Source of the DNA: Lysobacterales bacterium | Lineage (GTDB): Bacteria > Pseudomonadota > Gammaproteobacteria > Xanthomonadales > SZUA-38 | Assembly (NCBI GenBank): GCA_030065125.1 | Contig: JASJDM010000016.1 | Coordinates: 1-52,327, forward strand | Direction of reading: 5' to 3' | DNA: 52,327 bases | Part shown: positions 47,569 through 52,327 of the stretch, piece after piece | Layout of the letters: each line of letters starts with the position of its first letter | Position numbering within the stretch: position 1 is the stretch's first letter | Made by a program: the position numbers and the translations under genes | The notes under the pieces: model-generated | Told to the model about the DNA's origin: nothing | Seen by the model: the letters and a program-made list of their open reading frames with translations, nothing else | Databases searched by the model: none

Positions 47569-48891
47569 TCACTCCAGGCGCTTCAGAACTTCTCCCAGGG
47601 TGCCGACCAGCTGGTCGATATGCTGCTTTTCAATGATCAGTGGCGGCGACATGGCAATGGTGTCGCCGGTGGTGCGGACCAGGACCCCGTTCTCGTAGGC
47701 ATCCAGGAACGCGCTGAACGCCCGCTTGGTGGGCTGACCGGCAATGGGCTCAAGCTCCACGGCCCCGATGAGCCCGATATTGCGCACGTCGATCACATGG
47801 GGCGCGTCCTTCAGTGAATGCAGCGCGTCTTCCCAGTAGTCCGCCATTGCCGCCGCCCGGGTGAACAGTCCGTCGCTCTCGTAAACGTCCAGGGACGCCA
47901 GGGCGGCAGCGCAGGCCAGCGGGTGGCCGGAGTAGGTGTATCCGTGAAACAGCTCGATTGCGCCCTCTGGCCCATGCATGAAGGCGTCGTGGATCTCACG
48001 CTTGACGAACACCGCACCCATGGGGGCAGCGCCGTTGGTCAGCCCTTTGGCCGCCGTGATGATGTCCGGCTTGACGTCGAAGTACTCGCTGCCGAACGGT
48101 TTGCCCAGGCGGCCAAAACCGGTGATCACTTCGTCGAAAATGAGCAGGATGCCGTGGCGATCACAGATCTCCCGCAGCTTCTGCAGGTAGCCCAGGGGCG
48201 GAATCAGGACCCCGGCGGACCCGGCTACCGGTTCCACGATCACTGCGGCGACGGTGCTGGGATCGTGCAGTTGCACCAGGCGCTCGAGGTCCTCCGCCAG
48301 TTCAGCGCCGTGGGCCGGCTGCCCCCGGCTGAAGGCATTTTTTTCCAGGTTGTGGGTGTGGCGGATATGGTCCACGCCGGTGAGCAGAGATCCGAACATT
48401 TTTCGGTTGGCCACCATGCCGCCTACGGAAATGCCGCCAAAGTTGACGCCGTGATAGCCGCGTTCGCGCCCGATCAGCCGGAAGCGCCCGCCGTCTCCGC
48501 GAACCCGGTGGTAGGCAATGGCAATCTTCAGCGCGGTTTCCACCGACTCGGAACCCGAATTGGTGAAGAATACGCGGTCAATCCCACGGGGCAGGTGCTG
48601 GGCCAATCGCGCCGCCAGTTCAAAGGTGCCCGGGTGCCCCATCTGGAAGCCCGGCGAATAGTCCATCCGGTCGGCCTGGTCCTTGATGGCCTGGGCGATT
48701 CGCTTGCGCCCATGACCGGCATTGACGCACCACAGTCCCGCTACCCCATCCAGGATGCGGTTGCCTTCAACGCTGGTGTAAAACATGCCCTCGGCTTCCA
48801 CCAGCAGGCGGGGGTTGGACTTGAACTGGCGATTGGCCGTGAACGGCATCCAGTGATAGGACAGGTCAGGAAGGTTTTCGCTGCTCATCAT
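47569..48891 (-). CDS. Omega-aminotransferase (beta-alanine:pyruvate type)
   Basis: Class III PLP aminotransferase of 440 residues. Signatures are SYHWMPFTANRQF, GLWCVNAGHGRKRI, MDYSPGFQMGHPGTFELA, VFFTNSGSESVETALK, LLIFDEVITGFGRLG and the Lys in DIITAAKGLTNGAAPMGAV that binds PLP. It closely resembles Pseudomonas beta-alanine:pyruvate aminotransferase. ATG 48891 is preferred because the longer starts at 48936 and 48915 lie at or before the predicted transcription start and overlap the operator. It converts beta-alanine to malonate semialdehyde and is the first gene of the operon. Related enzymes also accept putrescine or GABA. Confidence 0.9.
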   Translation of the reverse strand: MMSSENLPDLSYHWMPFTANRQFKSNPRLLVEAEGMFYTSVEGNRILDGVAGLWCVNAGHGRKRIAQAIKDQADRMDYSPGFQMGHPGTFELAARLAQHLPRGIDRVFFTNSGSESVETALKIAIAYHRVRGDGGRFRLIGRERGYHGVNFGGISVGGMVANRKMFGSLLTGVDHIRHTHNLEKNAFSRGQPAHGAELAEDLERLVQLHDPSTVAAVIVEPVAGSAGVLIPPLGYLQKLREICDRHGILLIFDEVITGFGRLGKPFGSEYFDVKPDIITAAKGLTNGAAPMGAVFVKREIHDAFMHGPEGAIELFHGYTYSGHPLACAAALASLDVYESDGLFTRAAAMADYWEDALHSLKDAPHVIDVRNIGLIGAVELEPIAGQPTKRAFSAFLDAYENGVLVRTTGDTIAMSPPLIIEKQHIDQLVGTLGEVLKRLE

Positions 48892-48907
48892 ATTGGCGGC
48901 CCAAATC

Positions 48908-48956
48908 TTGTCCATTTGGACAGGTTTTAGTAACACACCGGAAAGACGGAGGTCAA
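48908..48956 (-). promoter_or_regulatory. Pyrimidine operon promoter with RutR-box-like operator
   Basis: On the minus strand, -35 TTGACC (48956-48951) and -10 TACTAA (48932-48927) are separated by 18 bp. TTGTCCATTTGGACAG at 48908-48923 overlaps the expected transcription start. E. coli RutR binds TTGACCAnnTGGTCAA; arms, spacer and centre agree apart from a symmetric base pair and one end. The operon encodes a RutR-like protein. Confidence 0.65.
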
Positions 48957-48975
48957 ACGCGGCGTGGGCGCGGTT

Positions 48976-50475
48976 TTAGCCGAGGTTGATCCAGGTTGCC
49001 TTCAGCTCGGTGTATTTTTCCAGGGCGTGCAGTGACTTGTCGCGACCGTTGCCGGACTGTTTGTACCCTCCAAAAGGTGCCGTCATGTCACCGCCGTCGT
49101 AGTAATTTACCCAAACTGATCCGGCTCGCAGGCGCCTGGCCACCTGGTGTGCACGGGACAGGTCACGGGTCCACAGTCCGGCAGCCAGGCCGTAATCCGT
49201 ATCATTGGCCAATTGCACGGCTTCGTCATCGCTGCTGAAGCTCATGCAGGACAGGACCGGTCCGAATATCTCCTCCCGGGCAATACTCATGTCCGGAGAG
49301 ACGCCGTCGAACACCGTGGGCTCGATGTACCAGCCGTTGTCGACTACCTCGGCCCGGGAGCCGCCGCAGCGCAGCCGGGCGCCCGCGCGGGAGCCCTCTT
49401 CGATATAGTCCAGCACGCGTTCTGCCTGGGTTTCATCCACCATGGCGCCCAGGGACGTTTGCGGATCCAGCGGGTGGCCAGGCTGCCACCGGGCAGCAGC
49501 GGCGACCACGGCTTCCAGAAACTCGTCCTGGATCGATTCGTGCACCAGCAGGCGAGACGCCGCGGTACACACTTCACCCTGGTTGCTGAAAATCGCCGCC
49601 GCCGAAGCGTTGGCCGCCTCCTGCAGGTCCGGCGCGTCGGCGAAGACCAGATTCGGGCTCTTGCCGCCGCATTCCATGAAGCACCGTTTCATATTGGTCA
49701 TGGCACCAACGCTCAGCAAATGCCTGGCCACCGCCGTCGAGCCGGTGAACACCAGTCCGTCCACGTCCATGTCGGCGGCCAGCGGTTCCCCGGCTTCGTG
49801 GCCGAAGCCCGGCAGCACGTTGAGCACTCCCGGTGGCAACCCGGCCTCCAGGGCCAGCTGCCCCAGGCGGATGGCCGTCAGCGGTGACTTCTCCGACGGC
49901 TTCAGGATGACCGAGTTTCCGGTCGCCAGGGCGGGCCCCAGCTTCCATGCCGCCATCAGCATGGGGTAATTCCACGGCACGATGGCGGCCACCACGCCCA
50001 GGGGCTCCCGGGAAATCATGCCCAGCTCATCCTGCCCGGTTGCTGCGACCTCCCCGTATACCTTGTCAATGGCCTCCGCATGCCACGCCAGGCAATTCAC
50101 CGTTGCAGGAACGTCCTCGGTGACGCTGTCGCTGATGGGTTTACCCATGTCCAGGGTTTCCATCAGCGCCAGGTCCTCGGCGTTTCGCTCCACCAGGTCG
50201 GCAAACTTCAGCAGTACGCGTTTGCGATGCTGCGGTGACGCCGAAGACCAGGTACCTGAATCAAAGGCGGTTCGGGCGGCGGTCACGGCCAGATCGACGT
50301 CATCGTGATTGCAGCGGCTGACCTGGCAAAGTGGACTGCCGTCCACCGGGCTGAGACAGTCGAACCTGCGGCCGGACACAGACCCCGTGGGCGCTCCGTT
50401 GATGATGGCGTCTGCTGGAAAGTCGACCTGCCGCGCTCGCTCGCTCCAGTACGCATGATTCTTGTGTTCTGACAT
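48976..50475 (-). CDS. puuC: Gamma-glutamyl-gamma-aminobutyraldehyde dehydrogenase-like aldehyde dehydrogenase
   Basis: NAD(P)-dependent aldehyde dehydrogenase of 499 residues (E. coli PuuC 495). Catalytic Cys lies in SNQGEVCTAASRL and the general base Glu in MECGGKSPNLV; cofactor motifs are VPWNYPMLMAAWKLGPALATGN and FTGSTAVARHL. The N-terminal YWSERARQVDFPADAIINGAP and C-terminal APFGGYKQSGNGRDKSLHALEKYTELK are PuuC-like. GGAAACAGCT lies before the ATG. It probably oxidises gamma-Glu-aminobutyraldehyde, and perhaps the aminobutanal or 3-aminopropanal from spermidine oxidation. It is separated from puuA and puuD by the pyrimidine operon. Confidence 0.87.
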   Translation of the reverse strand: MSEHKNHAYWSERARQVDFPADAIINGAPTGSVSGRRFDCLSPVDGSPLCQVSRCNHDDVDLAVTAARTAFDSGTWSSASPQHRKRVLLKFADLVERNAEDLALMETLDMGKPISDSVTEDVPATVNCLAWHAEAIDKVYGEVAATGQDELGMISREPLGVVAAIVPWNYPMLMAAWKLGPALATGNSVILKPSEKSPLTAIRLGQLALEAGLPPGVLNVLPGFGHEAGEPLAADMDVDGLVFTGSTAVARHLLSVGAMTNMKRCFMECGGKSPNLVFADAPDLQEAANASAAAIFSNQGEVCTAASRLLVHESIQDEFLEAVVAAAARWQPGHPLDPQTSLGAMVDETQAERVLDYIEEGSRAGARLRCGGSRAEVVDNGWYIEPTVFDGVSPDMSIAREEIFGPVLSCMSFSSDDEAVQLANDTDYGLAAGLWTRDLSRAHQVARRLRAGSVWVNYYDGGDMTAPFGGYKQSGNGRDKSLHALEKYTELKATWINLG

Positions 50476-50508
50476 AGCTGTTTCCAGGCACCCGGGATTC
50501 AGTCCGTA

Positions 50509-50536
50509 TTGTTCAGGTTTTCACCTGATTTGTTCA
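50509..50536. promoter_or_regulatory. Candidate regulatory site upstream of puuC
   Basis: TCAGGT-TTTC-ACCTGA (50513-50528) is an inverted repeat with 6-bp arms. It is flanked by two direct copies of TTGTTCA at 50509-50515 and 50530-50536, 21 bp apart, about two helical turns. The complement TGAACAA resembles the TGAACA end of the reported E. coli PuuR site. The remaining 50537-50706 shows nothing else clear. Confidence 0.35.
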
Positions 50537-50706
50537 ACTTTAAAGCCATTTTCCGGCAGGAAGTTCGCTTTTCGCGGTGTTTCCCGGCGTTCCGCGCCGC
50601 CTAGTGCCCACAAGCCAGTCAGCCAATCACCTGCATTCCGCGCTGGATTGTGCCCGGGGAGATTGCGATAATCGCCGGCAGTGACGCTAGAAATACCCTT
50701 AATGCG

Positions 50707-51534
50707 ATGAGCCTGCTAGATCAACTGGAACAACAGGCCAAAGAGCGAAAAGAAAAAGAACGCAGGGACCAGCAAGCGCTAAACCAGCAGCAAGACCGCT
50801 ATCGCTCTCTAACCGCGCCGGCCATGAAAAAGCTTTTTGAGTACCTCAAAAAGCTGGCTCAGCACGTCAAGTACCTGGACTCGCCGCAAAAAATCACCTA
50901 TCACGTGCCTCACTATGGAGACGTGACCGCGACCATCGACCCGGAGTTCCAGATCCGGCTGTCTTCCGAAAAAGGCGTTCGCAGCGAGGTGCAGGTGCAG
51001 GCCAACGGCTTCATTGAAAAGTCCAGCGTGCCCGAAGTCACGCTGAATCCCCAGCAAGCTGACGCCCTGGATTCTTTTGTCCGGGAACACTCGCTGCACG
51101 GCGATAAGAAGGTGATGAAGACCGCATCCGGTGAAATGGTGGGCGCCACCTATCGCATCCATGGGCAAATCATCTGCCTGGGAACCGTGCGCTCCCACAC
51201 CGATTCAAAAATGCTGGATTTCGAGTTCGTCAATTTTCGCGGCCTGGAGGTCCAGCGTCGCAGGGCCAACCCCGAGCAGGTCAATGACGATTTCTGTGAC
51301 AAGCTTGGACGTTTCCTGGTGGGACAGGACCTAAGCTTTTTCTCCGAAACTCTGCCTGAAAGCTACAAGGAAGGAATCAAGGAGCAGGTTAAGAAACAGG
51401 AAGAAGTCAAGAAAATGGAGATGCTGGAAATCGAGATTGAACGACTCGAACGGGAGGAGGAGAAAGCGGCATCACTGCGCGGGCGACTCTCCAACCGGTT
51501 CGGCTTCCTGTCGAAACGCCTCAAGGGTGATTAG
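50707..51534 (+). CDS. Coiled-coil protein, unknown function
   Basis: Soluble protein of 275 residues. ATG 50707 (MSLLDQLEQQAKERKEKERR) is used; an upstream ATG-like start gives a non-conserved extension. Residues 5-45 are a charged coiled coil. The middle (about 60-215) is a mixed alpha/beta region with YHVPHYGDVTATIDPEFQIRL and VNFRGLEVQRRRANPEQVNDDF. The C-terminal third (225-265) is Glu/Lys-rich and coiled coil again. No signal peptide, membrane segment or recognised domain. It is divergent from puuC and monocistronic. Confidence 0.75.
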   Translation: MSLLDQLEQQAKERKEKERRDQQALNQQQDRYRSLTAPAMKKLFEYLKKLAQHVKYLDSPQKITYHVPHYGDVTATIDPEFQIRLSSEKGVRSEVQVQANGFIEKSSVPEVTLNPQQADALDSFVREHSLHGDKKVMKTASGEMVGATYRIHGQIICLGTVRSHTDSKMLDFEFVNFRGLEVQRRRANPEQVNDDFCDKLGRFLVGQDLSFFSETLPESYKEGIKEQVKKQEEVKKMEMLEIEIERLEREEEKAASLRGRLSNRFGFLSKRLKGD

Positions 51535-51782
51535 CCTGGATTGTTCATGAACTCGCCGGGCTGGCGGCGCGAAAAAAAATTTGGGGGAAAACCTCAGTAA
51601 CCGTCGTCGTAGTGGTGAGCCAGACTTCGATAGCGGCGTTGAATGATGACAAATAACGGGATGTTAAGGGCACATTCATGAAACTGTCATATGCTTGGTA
51701 GGACAATGAAAGTCTGGGAGAAGACAGTGCTGGCAGGCCCTGGCTCGAAAGCCGCGCAGCAAACGGACAGGAGGATCGAATT

Positions 51783-51980
51783 GTGAGTGGCGCAAACTGG
51801 TTCACGACAATTTGGATGACGGGTGCAGTGCTGTACCTGCTGCCCACCTTCATCGCCTTCTACCGCCACGCCAACTCGCTCTGGTCCATCGCCGTGCTCA
51901 ACCTGCTGTTTGGCTGGACCCTGATCATGTGGTTCGGCGCATCAGTCTGGGCGATCACCGACAAAACAGACTCCCGCTGA
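51783..51980 (+). CDS. Superinfection immunity family membrane protein (Imm_superinfect-like)
   Basis: Two-helix membrane protein of 65 residues. AVLYLLPTFIAFYRHANSLWSIAVLNLLFGWTLIMWFGASVWAI follows the phage T4 Imm-like superinfection immunity pattern (LPT.IAF.R.....I..LNL..GWT.I.W...LVWA). The start is GTG with AGGAGG 7 nt upstream. Such proteins are common in bacterial chromosomes and their cellular role is mostly untested. The 248 bp before it (51535-51782) hold no convincing gene. Confidence 0.8.
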   Translation: MSGANWFTTIWMTGAVLYLLPTFIAFYRHANSLWSIAVLNLLFGWTLIMWFGASVWAITDKTDSR

Positions 51981-52084
51981 TCCGGCACATCTGCCGGGGA
52001 CCACGGCGCACCCAATCCCGCCATTGAAGGCCCTACCAGGGTCCAGTAACCTCCTCCTGCAAGTGCTGCGCGGAAGGGGAACCA

Positions 52085-52327
52085 ATGGAATCCAATAAAT
52101 TTTCACGGGATGGTCTGCTGGACTTTCTCAAGCAATCCGCCATCGCCGGCGCCCTCAATCCCGCCACCGCCAGAAGCCGACGAAATGCGGCCGAGCAGCT
52201 TCTGACCCAGCTCACCACGGAAGAAGCTTCGGACCTGCGGCAACTGGACGTCGACGAATTGTGCAGCCGCTTTCACAAGCTCCAGGACAGCAGCATTCGC
52301 CCGGAAACGCTGAAGATCTACAACTCC
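52085..52327 (+). CDS. Integrase-like N-terminal domain protein (partial, runs off window)
   Basis: The first 81 residues of a protein starting MESNKFSRDGLLDFLKQSA, with GGAAGGGG about 7 nt before the ATG. The segment NPATARSRRNAAEQLLTQL and the following Leu-spaced helices resemble the SAM-like core-binding domain of tyrosine recombinases. The catalytic part would lie beyond the right edge, so this is tentative. Confidence 0.5.
   Translation, partial: MESNKFSRDGLLDFLKQSAIAGALNPATARSRRNAAEQLLTQLTTEEASDLRQLDVDELCSRFHKLQDSSIRPETLKIYNS

Noticed and set aside
51545..51853. 102-codon frame on the minus strand near the right edge
   Set aside because: It overlaps the superinfection-immunity-like gene, has low-complexity Thr and Ser runs, and no ribosome-binding site.

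Overview
The window is about 52 kb of GC-rich DNA that is almost entirely protein coding, with genes packed into operons whose stop and start codons often overlap (ATGA, GTGA, TGATG). Several features point to a gammaproteobacterium, perhaps near Wenzhouxiangella or the Xanthomonadales: PreTA-type pyrimidine reduction, a PuuD-type urate hydroxylase, an SpdH-like spermidine dehydrogenase, a DUF6164 protein, and a secreted beta-helix protein ending in FADGFE. The taxonomic guess is an inference. I saw no tRNA, rRNA, CRISPR array or complete insertion sequence.

Layout. (1) 1-7461, minus strand: an operon resembling fructoselysine (Amadori product) catabolism. It holds a DUF885 secreted hydrolase, an FrlA-like APC permease, an aldo/keto reductase fused to a Rid domain, an FrlB-like SIS deglycase, an FrlD-like PfkB kinase and a YfcC/DcuC-type permease cut by the window edge. 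(2) 7542-15361: a CSLREA beta-helix exoprotein, small membrane proteins, a TetR/SDR/GST locus with two matching operators, an exported Rid protein and a CbbY-type phosphatase. (3) 15490-19391, plus: a PhnD-like lipoprotein, a hybrid histidine kinase and a secreted two-lobed aspartic protease with a PDZ domain, behind a promoter overlapping a perfect 16-bp palindrome. (4) 19423-23165: a YidK-like sodium symporter, an alpha/beta hydrolase, a possible Cys-rich small protein and an exported VWA protein.

(5) 23206-35759: purine catabolism. Nine minus-strand genes, mostly translationally coupled (puuE, uraD, alc, uraH, xdhA, xdhB, urate puuD, a phosphoribosyltransferase, a TauE-like permease), are divergent from allA, an adenine deaminase and a Tat-exported spermidine dehydrogenase. 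Together they take adenine to hypoxanthine, xanthine, urate, 5-hydroxyisourate, OHCU, allantoin, allantoate, ureidoglycolate and glyoxylate plus urea. (6) 35740-39190: two unknown membrane-associated genes and the polyamine genes puuA and gamma-Glu-GABA hydrolase puuD. (7) 39191-39960: a non-coding repeat cluster with REP-like palindromes.

(8) 39961-48956: a full reductive pyrimidine operon. Its order is omega-aminotransferase, beta-ureidopropionase, NCS1 permease, dihydropyrimidinase, preT, preA, a RutR-like regulator and a fungal-type (Fcy1-like) cytosine deaminase. The promoter contains a near match to the known RutR box at the predicted start of transcription, which suggests autoregulation. 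(9) 48976-52327: puuC, a coiled-coil orphan, a superinfection-immunity-like membrane protein and the start of an integrase-like protein. The common theme is recovery of nitrogen and carbon from purines, pyrimidines, polyamines and probably glycated amino acids. Beta-alanine and GABA-type aldehydes are the points where these pathways meet.
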